From assembly GCF_030503615.1 (NCBI RefSeq), contig NZ_CP129963.1, positions 2,976,001 through 3,040,000 on the forward strand: 64,000 bases of DNA, read 5' to 3'. Origin of the DNA: Sphingobacterium sp. BN32. GTDB lineage: Bacteria > Bacteroidota > Bacteroidia > Sphingobacteriales > Sphingobacteriaceae. The position numbers and the translations under genes are program-made. Within the stretch, counting starts at the first letter, position 1; each line of letters opens with the position of its first letter. A model generated the notes under the pieces. That model worked only from the letters and a program-made list of their open reading frames with translations. It was not told where the DNA came from and searched no databases. Shown piece by piece: positions 50,996 to 63,723 of this stretch.

Positions 50996-51083
50996 TTCCA
51001 TTTCTTCCTTTCAGACAAACAACTAAAAATCAAAAGCTCATCTTTCCTTTCTAATCCTTCCCTTTCACGCAAAAACAATCCAT

Positions 51084-51107
51084 AAAAAAAGGCGCCTAAT
51101 CAGCGCC
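51084..51107 (-). terminator. Second terminator behind the rRNA operon
   Basis: On the minus strand GGCGC pairs with GCGCC around TGATTAG and seven T follow. It is preceded by a TTAGA tract and GAGTAGGG, the same order as behind the DUF1080 gene. Confidence 0.75.
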
Positions 51108-51111
51108 CTAC

Positions 51112-51148
51112 TCTACTATCTTATATCTCACATCTAACAGTCTAAATA
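51112..51148 (-). repeat. TTAGA-type repeat tract behind the rRNA operon
   Basis: Read on the minus strand: TTAGACTGTTAGATGTGAG, ATATAAGATAGTAGAGTAG. It lies between the two terminators of the rRNA operon and matches the units at 50708-50829 in opposite orientation. Confidence 0.6.
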
Positions 51149-51150
51149 CC

Positions 51151-51184
51151 AAAAAAGCCCGTCATCTTTCGATAACGAGCTTTT
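51151..51184 (-). terminator. First terminator behind 5S rRNA
   Basis: On the minus strand AAAAGCTCGTTATC pairs with GATGACGGGCTTTT (with G-U pairs) around GAAA, followed by TT. It lies 12 bp behind the 5S gene. Confidence 0.8.
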
Positions 51185-51195
51185 CGTATAAAAAT

Positions 51196-51302
<107 letters not shown>

Positions 51303-51349
51303 GAATATCTTTTTGTTGAAATACCTACTCTTGCAAGTACCAACATTGA

Positions 51350-51393
51350 CATGTTATTGGAAGAAAAGATTCAAAAAGAGAGAGGACAACAGA
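51350..51393 (-). other. 3' half of the pre-23S processing stem
   Basis: The plus-strand sequence starting CATGTTATTGGAAGAAAAGA and ending GGACAACAGA is almost the complement of the 5' flank of 23S (54348-54385). Paired, they form a long helix closing the 23S loop, the usual RNase III substrate. Confidence 0.65.
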
Positions 51394-51396
51394 CTA

Positions 51397-54285
<2,889 letters not shown>

Positions 54286-54347
54286 CGCTATCACCCCTTT
54301 TGCTAAGTGATAGGTTGCTTTCGCTTATTCTACAAGTAGAAAAAGCT

Positions 54348-54385
54348 TCTGTTGTCTTCTCTTGTGTCTCTTTTCTTCCAATATG
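54348..54385 (-). other. 5' half of the pre-23S processing stem
   Basis: The plus strand reads TCTGTTGTCTTCTCTTGTGT and then CTCTTTTCTTCCAATATG. Its complement matches 51350-51393 with few mismatches (shared blocks TTGGAAGAAAAGA and GACAACAGA). Confidence 0.65.
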
Positions 54386-54412
54386 TCAAAGAACTCTTTG
54401 TCTTCTTTAGAT

Positions 54413-54500
54413 AATAGATGGTAGATATTAGATGGTAGACCCTAGTGCGCCATATAGGCTCTAATGTCTGTTGTCTGATGTCTCACATCTGTCATCTTCG
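54413..54500. repeat. Inverted TTAGA-type repeats in the tRNA-Ala/23S spacer
   Basis: The left part reads TTAGATAATAGATGGTAGAT ATTAGATGGTAGAC; the right part, inverted, is TCTAATGTCTGTTGTCTGAT GTCTCACATCTGTCATC. The centre has CTAGTGCGCCATATAGGC. The two sides can pair into an imperfect stem within the rRNA transcript. It belongs to the intergenic TTAGA family. Confidence 0.6.
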
Positions 54501-54508
54501 ATGACTTG

Positions 54509-54582
54509 TGGAGAATAACGGATTCGAACCGTTGACCCCCTGCGTGCAAGGCAGGTGCTCTAGCCAGCTGAGCTAATTCCCC
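54509..54582 (-). tRNA. tRNA-Ala(TGC)
   Basis: On the minus strand: acceptor stem GGGGAAT/ATTCTCC, D-arm AGCTCAGCTGGCTAGAGC, anticodon stem CCTGC/GCAGG with loop CTTGCAC, giving TGC, and T loop GTTCGAAT. Discriminator A; CCA not encoded. It lies in the 16S-23S spacer. Confidence 0.95.
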
Positions 54583-54597
54583 ATCGTGTCATTATGG

Positions 54598-54671
54598 TAG
54601 TCCCGAGCAGATTTGAACTGCTGACCCCTACATTATCAGTGTAGTGCTCTAACCAACTGAGCTACGGGACT
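54598..54671 (-). tRNA. tRNA-Ile(GAT)
   Basis: On the minus strand: acceptor AGTCCCG/CGGGACT, D-arm AGCTCAGTTGGTTAGAGC, anticodon stem CTACA/TGTAG with loop CTGATAA, giving GAT. CCA not encoded. It precedes tRNA-Ala in the transcript, the usual order in ribosomal spacers. Confidence 0.95.
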
Positions 54672-54793
54672 AGCTTAAATTCCTCATCTTCTCAAGATAC
54701 CATGCCAACTTACGCTGGGCAGGTACTTTCTTCTAATGTGTTTCTTATCTTAACGATCAAATGTTGCGCAGACGAGCCGGAATCAGGCTCTAG

Positions 54794-56325
<1,532 letters not shown>

Positions 56326-56613
56326 ATGAAGTGTAAGATCAAGACTATTTATAATAAATAGAATTGTCTTTATTTAAATATCTGTTTCCCTGGTTCCGAT
56401 CTGGTTGAATTGATTTATTAAAATCTTCTTGTTCAACTTTCGACTTGCGTCTACTCGCTGCGCTACATGATCATTATTTCTTAAAGAACTTTTCGCTTCC
56501 GCATCTCGCTTCCGCTTTTCTTATGTTGTGCGCCTTGTTTCCGTGGCACTCAAGCTTTCAGTTTTGTAAGCTTCGAGCCTTGCGCTCTCAGCCGTTCCCC
56601 GTAGTTGGGACTG

Positions 56614-56644
56614 CAAAGGTAGAAGGTTTTTTTGAATCTCCAAA
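56614..56644 (-). promoter_or_regulatory. rRNA operon promoter P2 (proximal)
   Basis: On the minus strand TTTG (56644-56641) and TACCTTTG (56621-56614) are exactly 19 bp apart, a perfect consensus promoter. Transcription starts near 56607, about 280 nt before 16S. Confidence 0.82.
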
Positions 56645-56773
56645 ATTTATTTTAAAATATTTTTTGAAGCTCTTTTTTGAGGTCGAAATCTCTTGCTTTT
56701 CAGCAGCGGATATCTCGCTCTTTCCTTCCCGATGTCATGGCCGTTTCGGCCGTCCCTCCCTTGCGGAGTGGTG

Positions 56774-56805
56774 CAAAGATAGGGACAAATAACCCATACT
56801 TCCAA
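56774..56805 (-). promoter_or_regulatory. rRNA operon promoter P1 (distal)
   Basis: On the minus strand TATCTTTG (56781-56774) is preceded by TTG (56805-56803) with 21 bp between. It lies 160 bp upstream of P2, giving a tandem arrangement as in other bacteria's rRNA operons. Confidence 0.65.
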
Positions 56806-57015
56806 GACCTGCAAACGAATATTTTTAGGCCGATGTCGTAACTCGCTAACAATGTGAACAATAATTTATCTCAGAAATGTTGGGATAGACTTGTCTTGGG
56901 CTGTTTTGGGGGCTGCAAGGGGAAAATGACGGGCTTAGGGCAGAAAGAAATGAGGCTTTCTTCGAGAGAAGATGGGGTACGCGTCAGGGAAAACCTAATG
57001 CAGACCTCATGCACT

Positions 57016-57092
57016 CCCCTTTCATAGCCCTCCCCGAGCGGGTTTGATTGGGGTCTGTATTGGGTTTGCATTGGGTTTGAAAGGGCTTTGAG
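57016..57092. repeat. G-rich 11-mer repeat block (family D), copy 3
   Basis: The C-rich half CCCCTTTCATAGCCCTCCCC is followed by GGGTTTGATT, GGGGTCTGTATT, GGGTTTGCATT, GGGTTTGAAA and GGGCTTTGAGC. The position just before a TAGTTAG array matches the order seen at 19087-19229. Confidence 0.75.
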
Positions 57093-57100
57093 CTATCGAA

Positions 57101-57325
57101 TAGTAGTTAGTACTTAGTACTTAGTAGTTAGTAGTTAGTAGTTAGTAGTTAGTAGTTAGTATTAAGACCTATGGCGTAATATCCGCTACAATACAGGATC
57201 CTGATAATCCTTAAATCCTTCCTTTCCTGGTTCAAGACAATAACATACTACCATCCTTTCACCCTTCCTTTCCTGGTTCAAGACAATAACATACTACCCA
57301 TCCTTTCACCTTTCCTTTCCTGACT
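57101..57325. repeat. Composite intergenic repeat element, copy 3
   Basis: The TAGTAGTTAG array (57101-57161, about eight units of seven bases) ends in TATTAAGACCTATGGCG (57160-57176). Next is ACAGGATCCTG (57193-57203). Then come three tandem units of 46-47 bp beginning CCTTTCCTGGTTCAAGACAA at 57221, 57267 and (diverged) 57314. No inverted right end is seen here, so this copy appears truncated or unidirectional. Confidence 0.75.
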
Positions 57326-57336
57326 CAAGACCAAAC

Positions 57337-57365
57337 AAAAAGCTAGCAAATGAATTTGCCAGCTC
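57337..57365 (-). terminator. Terminator of the sphingolipid operon
   Basis: On the minus strand AGCTGGCAAATT and its near-complement AATTTGC...AGCT form a hairpin (AGCTgGCAAAT / ATTTGCtAGCT), followed by TTTTT. It lies 28 bp behind the GtrA stop codon. Confidence 0.78.
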
Positions 57366-57392
57366 TATGAATTATCTTTTAATAATCGTCAA

Positions 57393-57779
57393 TTATTTTC
57401 GAAACACCCAATACTTCTGTAAAGTGAAATTAAAGCCTAGGGACACGACGATCTCTACAATCATTTTGGAGAGCAAGAAATGCCAATGCATTAAATCGAC
57501 GAATATGTGTATTCCTAATGATTTCAGGCCGATGCTTCCAAGAACCACAATGATAAATTTCCAGAGTTGGCTCCCTATCGATTGTGCTCGGCTGTTGAAT
57601 GACCAGTACCGGTTGATCGTAAAGTTGACAATGGCGCCTAAGCTGCCGCTAATGACATTGGAGAACGGTGCAGTGTACTTCAGGACGGTATAACAGAATG
57701 TGTAGATACCAAAGTCAGACAAGCCGCCGATAAAGGCAGACAGCTGAACCTTCAGAAATTCTCTAACTTTTGCTGTCAT
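57393..57779 (-). CDS. GtrA-family membrane protein
   Basis: The 128-residue protein has four hydrophobic helices and matches GtrA/DPMS3. Its features are FIGGLSDFGIYTFCYTVLK, the NVISGSLGAIVNFTINRYWSF region with the conserved Asn-Arg-Trp, and a C-terminal NFTLQKYWVFRK. Family members move polyprenyl-phosphate sugars or other lipid-linked heads across the inner membrane, or assist a glycosyltransferase. It is the last gene of the five-gene operon, so a role in flipping or decorating sphingolipid headgroups is plausible; that is inference from position. Confidence 0.85.
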   Translation of the reverse strand: MTAKVREFLKVQLSAFIGGLSDFGIYTFCYTVLKYTAPFSNVISGSLGAIVNFTINRYWSFNSRAQSIGSQLWKFIIVVLGSIGLKSLGIHIFVDLMHWHFLLSKMIVEIVVSLGFNFTLQKYWVFRK

Positions 57780-57790
57780 CCCTTATGATC

Positions 57791-58489
57791 TTAAGCCTCT
57801 TGACCTTCCTTTAATTTTGCTGCTTTTTCCTCAGCATCTTTAATATCTCCAAGATCCAAAAGTTTTTTGGTATCGCCCAGATTAATGAAGAATAAAATAA
57901 TACAGATTCCTAAAACGCTATAATTGATGGAGCCAGGAACAAATACCTCGAGCGCAAGGACTGCAGAAATAATCACACGAATCTCTGTAGGACCCAAAAG
58001 TCCGGCATCGATCGTGTATTTATCAGTGATGCGATATCTCAACTGTGAAATGATCATTGCCCAACCATACAGCGCCACCAACGTAAAGCCAAGATATTTA
58101 AAATCGCCCGGCGCATAGAAAACATAGCCCAATCCAATGAATACGGTACTTACCCAATCCATCACAATATCTAGCGCGAATCCGTACCACTTTCTGGATT
58201 TATTTCGGTAGAACGCAATTCGACCATCTAAGGAATCGCCGAACCATTGCACGAAGAAACCGACAATACCCAAGAGCAGGTAGTTAATGTGAACATATTC
58301 TGCCAATAAGAAGCTGCCCATAATCATCAAAGATCCAAACAAGCCTATTGCCGTTAACCCGTCCGAAGAAATCCAGTTTGGAATCCGCGGCACTAAATAG
58401 GTTATCAGTCTTTGTTCCGGATTGGCCAAGATATTTGTGCGTTTTCTATCCTGAAACAACTTTTTGTTGATTTTCTCTTCACTCATCAC
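57791..58489 (-). CDS. CDP-alcohol phosphatidyltransferase family protein
   Basis: This 232-residue integral membrane enzyme carries the CDP-alcohol motif in FGDSLDGRIAFYRNKSRK followed by WYGFALDIVMD, with its Asp residues and Gly present. The Arg usually found after the conserved Ala in this motif is replaced by Phe (AFYRN). About six membrane helices surround it. Enzymes of the family join a CMP-linked moiety to an alcohol, forming for example phosphatidylinositol or ethanolamine-type lipids. Being between the ceramide reductase-like and GtrA genes, it may make the phosphorylated headgroup of ceramide. It begins with MMSEEK (58489); the second ATG (58486) is equally possible. Confidence 0.85.
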   Translation of the reverse strand: MMSEEKINKKLFQDRKRTNILANPEQRLITYLVPRIPNWISSDGLTAIGLFGSLMIMGSFLLAEYVHINYLLLGIVGFFVQWFGDSLDGRIAFYRNKSRKWYGFALDIVMDWVSTVFIGLGYVFYAPGDFKYLGFTLVALYGWAMIISQLRYRITDKYTIDAGLLGPTEIRVIISAVLALEVFVPGSINYSVLGICIILFFINLGDTKKLLDLGDIKDAEEKAAKLKEGQEA

Positions 58490-58498
58490 TTCTATTTT

Positions 58499-59497
58499 TT
58501 ATAGCCATTTATGGCTTTTGTACCAATTTAAACTCTCCGTCAGTCCTCTTTCCAAATCATATTGAGGATTAAAACCTAGGTTTTTGACTGCATGACTGAT
58601 ATTACAGCCCCAGTTTTCGGCCGTCAACTCCCCTAACCTCTCCGGATAAAGAACCGGTGTTTTACTAGAATTCTTGTATAGCCTTTGCGATACCTGTGCG
58701 ACGAACCTAATCAGTGACAACGGCACGTGTATACGAAAAAGGCGCTTTTTTAATGTAGACTTAAAGATATCGGCCATGGCATATCGTGAATAAATGAGGC
58801 CATCGGAGATATTGTAAAATTGTAAAGCGTTTTGCTTCACCACACATCCTTGCAACAGAACGTCGCAAAGGTCTTTCACATAAATGAAACTCAATTTCTG
58901 CGGGTTTCGCCCGATATATGGGTCGAGCCCCTTATTCATGGTATCAAACAATATGAAAATATCCTTTTCACGAGGGCCGTATACTGCTGTTGGTCTAAAT
59001 ACAGAAACCGGTTTATCCGCAAACTTCTCGCGAATCATTAATTCCGATGCGCGCTTGCTGCGCCCATAAACTGTAACAGGACGATAAGGGAAAGATTCGT
59101 CGATTAGTTTCTCACTATTGAAAGCAATTGGTCCGACCGCCGCCAAGCTGCTCACATACACGACACGTTCCAATGGGATTTGTGCCGTTGTAGCCGCATG
59201 GAGGATAGCTTCGGTGTAATCGACGTTCACCTTGTTCATTTGTTTCTCATCTTTCGCCTTGGTCATTGCCGCGGCATGGATGATATAGTGGTATTGTTCC
59301 TCTTCAAATAAATGTTTAAGATTTTCGACATCCCCCAGATTTGGGTAGACGAATTTATCGACAAAAGGCGCTATTTGGTCTGTTACACTACTCGATCTTA
59401 CTGCAGCATGCACCTCCAGTCCCAAGTTTTGGGCAGCCTCTACCAAGTGAGAACCTACAAATCCGCTCGCACCAGTAATGAAGATTTTCTTTTTCAT
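58499..59497 (-). CDS. NAD-dependent epimerase/dehydratase; probable ceramide reductase
   Basis: The 332-residue extended SDR has the nucleotide motif TGASGFVGSHL at residues 8-18 and the catalytic YGRSKR (Tyr and Lys) at about residue 155, with Ser in VYVSSLAAVG. In Caulobacter and Bacteroides the ceramide reductase (CerR type) belongs to this family and acts in the same pathway. Here the gene overlaps the GNAT-like gene by 4 bp and lies behind serine palmitoyltransferase in the operon. The CerR role is inferred from operon membership. Confidence 0.82.
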   Translation of the reverse strand: MKKKIFITGASGFVGSHLVEAAQNLGLEVHAAVRSSSVTDQIAPFVDKFVYPNLGDVENLKHLFEEEQYHYIIHAAAMTKAKDEKQMNKVNVDYTEAILHAATTAQIPLERVVYVSSLAAVGPIAFNSEKLIDESFPYRPVTVYGRSKRASELMIREKFADKPVSVFRPTAVYGPREKDIFILFDTMNKGLDPYIGRNPQKLSFIYVKDLCDVLLQGCVVKQNALQFYNISDGLIYSRYAMADIFKSTLKKRLFRIHVPLSLIRFVAQVSQRLYKNSSKTPVLYPERLGELTAENWGCNISHAVKNLGFNPQYDLERGLTESLNWYKSHKWL

Positions 59498-60615
59498 ATT
59501 GCTTTTTCGTACAGACGATACCGTTTGTAGAAATCTGCATTGATTTGCTCAATAGCGTGATTCATCATGTAATTGTGATCCAACATCCAAGAACATTCTG
59601 CCTCTACAATACCCGAGGGCATCGCATTTTTGATGATACGACCGTATAAACAGGCTTCAATACCTAGCTTACGGTAATTATCCAGAACTCCCAGCATGAG
59701 TACTCTAAGCGATTTGATATTCTTTTTACCGAACAGTAATTTGAATATACCGGTAGGAAGCAACCTACCGCGCTTAATATTGATCAATATTTCGTTGATA
59801 TTAGGCACTCCTAGTGCAAAGCCGACGATCTCATCGCCCTTTTGAGCAAGGATACAATACTTCGGATCGACGATCATTTTTAGGTCCTTCGCTACGTAGA
59901 AAAACTCATCATCAGTCATGGGTACAAAACCCAGGTTCTTATCCCAAGCTTTATTGTAAACCACCTTGATACGTTCCGCTTCGTTCTTAAAATCTTTCAG
60001 ATTAATTTGGCGAAGGATAATGCCTGAGCGCTCCAAACGAGCTTCGAGCTTATCCAAAAGTAACACCGAGCGGTGGCTAGCGCCAGCTTTATTGACAAGA
60101 TAGGCCCGAAGGTCTTCTTTCTTTTCAAAGCCCGCATTCGTTATCAGATCGATGTAATAAGGGAAATTATATGGCATCATGGCCATTGGAGGTCGGTCGA
60201 AACCTTCAACCAACAGACCACAAGTATCGTTTGTCGACAAATTAATAGGCCCCACAATGTTGGTGGCGCCCTTTGCTTTTACCCATGCAGTTGCCGTTTC
60301 GAGCAATTTATTGGCAACTTCTTGATCGTTGATGGCATCAAAAAAACCGAATTGCCCTTCATTAACATGGTTAAATTTATTGTGATTGACATTGTAGATC
60401 GCCAGCACACGCCCCACAATTTTGCCATCTTGATATGCTAAAAAGGGTTGTGCCTGTGAATGCTTGTAGAAAGGATGTTTCTTTGGATTAAGCATATCAT
60501 CCTGCCCTAAGAACAACTCAGGAACGTAGTTTGGGTCTCCCTCATAGAGGTCGTGCGGGAAATCGATGAAACTCGCACGCTGACGCTTCGTTTCTACAGG
60601 AACAATCGTAATCAC
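59494..60615 (-). CDS. GNAT-like N-acyltransferase; probable bacterial ceramide synthase
   Basis: This 373-residue cytosolic protein has a GNAT-like fold. The N-terminal half contains FLAYQDGKIVGRVLAIYNV and NIVGPINLSTNDTCGLLVEG. The C-terminal half has ILAQKGDEIVGFALGVPNI and SLRVLMLGVLDNYRKLGIEA, resembling an acyl-CoA binding site. In Caulobacter the ceramide synthase (bCerS) is an acyl-CoA N-acyltransferase-type protein encoded beside spt and cerR; the same order here suggests that this enzyme N-acylates sphinganine or ketosphinganine. It lies 15 bp after spt and overlaps the next gene by 4 bp. Without a search I cannot confirm orthology. Confidence 0.68.
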   Translation of the reverse strand: MITIVPVETKRQRASFIDFPHDLYEGDPNYVPELFLGQDDMLNPKKHPFYKHSQAQPFLAYQDGKIVGRVLAIYNVNHNKFNHVNEGQFGFFDAINDQEVANKLLETATAWVKAKGATNIVGPINLSTNDTCGLLVEGFDRPPMAMMPYNFPYYIDLITNAGFEKKEDLRAYLVNKAGASHRSVLLLDKLEARLERSGIILRQINLKDFKNEAERIKVVYNKAWDKNLGFVPMTDDEFFYVAKDLKMIVDPKYCILAQKGDEIVGFALGVPNINEILINIKRGRLLPTGIFKLLFGKKNIKSLRVLMLGVLDNYRKLGIEACLYGRIIKNAMPSGIVEAECSWMLDHNYMMNHAIEQINADFYKRYRLYEKAI

Positions 60616-60630
60616 AGGTTTAATGCTTTA

Positions 60631-61842
<1,212 letters not shown>

Positions 61843-61908
61843 TCAGGTATCTATATTCTCAATAATATTTACTTTTTGAACTTTTAACAAAAAACGTCAA
61901 AAATCCCA

Positions 61909-61938
61909 CAAAGGTACAAAACTACGCCTAACTACAAA
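61909..61938 (-). promoter_or_regulatory. Promoter of the sphingolipid operon
   Basis: On the minus strand TTTG (61938-61935) and TACCTTTG (61916-61909) are 18 bp apart. The start is near 61902, about 60 nt before the spt ATG. Confidence 0.7.
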
Positions 61939-62085
61939 TAATATAAGTGTAACTTTTACCTTTTGATACAAAAAATCGTCGCAAACATACAAAACTTAAA
62001 CCTCAATTTAGTTTTAATTTGACATATAAATATCATAAAATTAAATTAATATTAACAGATTGTTTAGTATTAAAACAACGATTGT

Positions 62086-62115
62086 TTTGCTAATTTTCCT
62101 AAATTATTACCTTTG
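62086..62115 (+). promoter_or_regulatory. Promoter of smpB
   Basis: TTTG (62086-62089) and TACCTTTG (62108-62115) are 18 bp apart. The start near 62121 lies before the ATG at 62138, ruling out the longer reading frame that opens at 62060. Confidence 0.7.
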
Positions 62116-62137
62116 TGCTTCAAACGAAACGGACAAA

Positions 62138-62593
62138 ATGGCAATTTCATCAACAGTTAATATAAAAAACAAACGCGCATCCTTCGAATTCCACTTGTTG
62201 GATCGCTATGTCGCAGGCATTGCTTTATTGGGAACTGAGATTAAGTCCATCCGTCAAGGTAAAGCCAATATTAACGATAGTTTTTGCGCATTTTTCGAAG
62301 ACGGGCTTTACATTCGTAACATGCACATTGCAGAATACTCGTTCGGATCTTTTTACAATCACGAAGCTAAACGCGATAGGAAACTTCTATTAACGAAGAA
62401 AGAGCTTAAAAAGCTCCGCGAAAAGGGCGAGGAAAAAGGATTTACAATTGTTCCTCTTCGCATTTTCGTCAATGAACGCGGTTATGCTAAGATTGAAATT
62501 GCACTAGCACAGGGTAAGAAAGATTTCGACAAACGCGATAGCATTAAAGAACGTGAGTCTAAAAGAGAGCTTGACCGCGCTATGAAACGATAG
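62138..62593 (+). CDS. smpB: SsrA-binding protein SmpB
   Basis: The 151-residue RNA-binding protein works with tmRNA to free stalled ribosomes. The OB-fold core shows IKNKRASFEFHLLDRYVAGI, LLGTEIKSIRQGKANINDSF, and HIAEYSFGSFYNHEAKRDRK. The C-terminal tail is basic (KKDFDKRDSIKERESKREL). The ATG at 62138 (MAISSTVNIKN) is chosen since the frame further upstream crosses the promoter and the MAISS start is the family standard. The 3' end overlaps the last codons of the AraC-type gene on the other strand by 14 bp. Confidence 0.94.
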   Translation: MAISSTVNIKNKRASFEFHLLDRYVAGIALLGTEIKSIRQGKANINDSFCAFFEDGLYIRNMHIAEYSFGSFYNHEAKRDRKLLLTKKELKKLREKGEEKGFTIVPLRIFVNERGYAKIEIALAQGKKDFDKRDSIKERESKRELDRAMKR

Positions 62594-63506
62594 TTTCTGC
62601 ACGCCGCTGATAGTTTCCTGGAGTCATATTTTCTCGCTTGCGGAATATGCGTACAAAGTAGTTGACGTCGGAAAATCCGCAGGCATAACACACCTCTTTT
62701 ACGGAGAGTTTTGTTCGTAGAAGCTCCTTTGCTTTGTTCAAGCGCTCCTGAATCACCATCTCCATAGGCGTAATTCCCACCTCTTCCTTGAACACGCGAA
62801 ATAAACTCGCCTTGCTCATATTCACATGCTTGCTCAGTTGATCAACAGTTAGCTTATCGTTGATATTTGAGGTGATAAAGTTTCGTATATGTGCAAGCAA
62901 GCCACTCCCCTGTGTTTTTGTGGAAGTCGCGACGGTCGATAGCTTCTGTTGTTGAATGATACGCACTAAAAGCTCCTTAAACAGCATATCGGATAACACA
63001 TCCTTTAAAGGGTCTGTGCTTATCATCGTGCTAAACAAGCGATCCGTTAGCGAGGCAATCTCGCTTGTATTGGCGAAATGCACATTCTCCCAAGAAAGAT
63101 TCCATGGTATATTCTTATTCTCTTTCGGATAGCTTTCGTTTAGATAATTCAGTGTTTGCTCTATCTTATCAGCTGAGACGACTAAAGCAGTGCATTGTGT
63201 AGGGTCTTGAAGGGCAGCTTCTGGAAAGTCGATCTCCATCGGCTTCGCTGCTGGTAATACAATCGTTTCGCCCGGAAAATAATCGAATGCAGGCATGTCG
63301 TTCACATGCATGACTTTCTTGCCCTTCAGCATATTAATAATGACCATATCACTGAATTGCAATGGCACAAGACTGCTCGCTTGATAAGTTTCGTAGATGT
63401 TCAATTCGAAATTATCAAGAGTAAAAGCTCGTCTGTTTTCAACCAATGTACTCAACTCCTTTTCTTTGGAAAAGGGGAGAGCACGAATTAGATTTTTTCC
63501 GCTCAT
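62580..63506 (-). CDS. AraC-family regulator adjacent to an aldehyde dehydrogenase gene
   Basis: This 308-residue regulator has an N-terminal AraC-type ligand domain (about 1-190; VENRRAFTLDNFELNIYETY, with FDYFPGETIVLPAAKPMEID) and a C-terminal AraC HTH pair from about 205. The first HTH includes NDKLTVDQLSKHVNMSKASL and the second SVKEVCYACGFSDVNYFVRI. An alternative ATG lies at 63515 (MCDMSGKN). It is divergent from an aldehyde dehydrogenase gene; a 14-bp direct repeat with a 21-bp period lies between them, as expected for AraC-type binding sites. It most likely activates the dehydrogenase gene in response to an aldehyde or alcohol. Confidence 0.88.
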   Translation of the reverse strand: MSGKNLIRALPFSKEKELSTLVENRRAFTLDNFELNIYETYQASSLVPLQFSDMVIINMLKGKKVMHVNDMPAFDYFPGETIVLPAAKPMEIDFPEAALQDPTQCTALVVSADKIEQTLNYLNESYPKENKNIPWNLSWENVHFANTSEIASLTDRLFSTMISTDPLKDVLSDMLFKELLVRIIQQQKLSTVATSTKTQGSGLLAHIRNFITSNINDKLTVDQLSKHVNMSKASLFRVFKEEVGITPMEMVIQERLNKAKELLRTKLSVKEVCYACGFSDVNYFVRIFRKRENMTPGNYQRRAETIVS

Positions 63507-63628
63507 ATCACACACATTTTATAATTGGTTGCTTACCAAATATATAAAATCTATTCATATTCTAAAACCATAACTTGCTGATTATGTATAATAATAGGCG
63601 GATATGAATAATAATACGGCTTGATAGA

Positions 63629-63663
63629 ATAATGCTATTGTCTGCGAGGATAATGCTATTGTC
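63629..63663 (+). promoter_or_regulatory. Direct repeat with 21-bp period, likely AraC-type operator
   Basis: ATAATGCTATTGTC occurs twice exactly (63629-63642 and 63650-63663), 21 bp apart start to start, so both sit on the same face of the helix. The second copy overlaps the -33 TTG (63659-63661) of the following promoter, the standard position for AraC-family activators. Confidence 0.75.
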
Positions 63664-63687
63664 AAAATTTCGATCCCCTTAAATTTG
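63659..63687 (+). promoter_or_regulatory. Promoter of the aldehyde dehydrogenase gene
   Basis: TTG (63659-63661) and TAAATTTG (63680-63687) are 18 bp apart. The start near 63693 leaves a leader of about 30 nt before the ATG at 63724. Confidence 0.65.
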
Positions 63688-63723
63688 AAATAATTCAAAA
63701 CGTAAACTTGATAAAACGATAAT

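Larger units (their letters stand above)
56326..57336. other. rRNA leader, promoter region and repeat array; no gene
   Basis: About 1 kb without a credible gene. From the 16S side it holds a leader of about 280 nt, two tandem rRNA promoters (56614-56644 and 56774-56805), about 200 bp of plain sequence, and a composite repeat (57016-57325). Open frames in the leader and in the G-rich repeat are rejected as chance. Confidence 0.7.

Noticed and set aside
56445..56792. 115-residue ORF on the plus strand upstream of 16S
   Set aside because: It runs antisense through the rRNA leader and both rRNA promoters, and its composition is not convincing.
56871..57071. 66-residue minus-strand ORF
   Set aside because: It is partly made of the G-rich repeat block and has low-complexity composition.
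57101..57161. TAGTTAG array as a possible CRISPR
   Set aside because: Units are seven bases with no unique spacers, and no cas genes are present.
62060..62137. N-terminal extension of SmpB
   Set aside because: It crosses the promoter and the family begins with the MAISS-like start at 62138.
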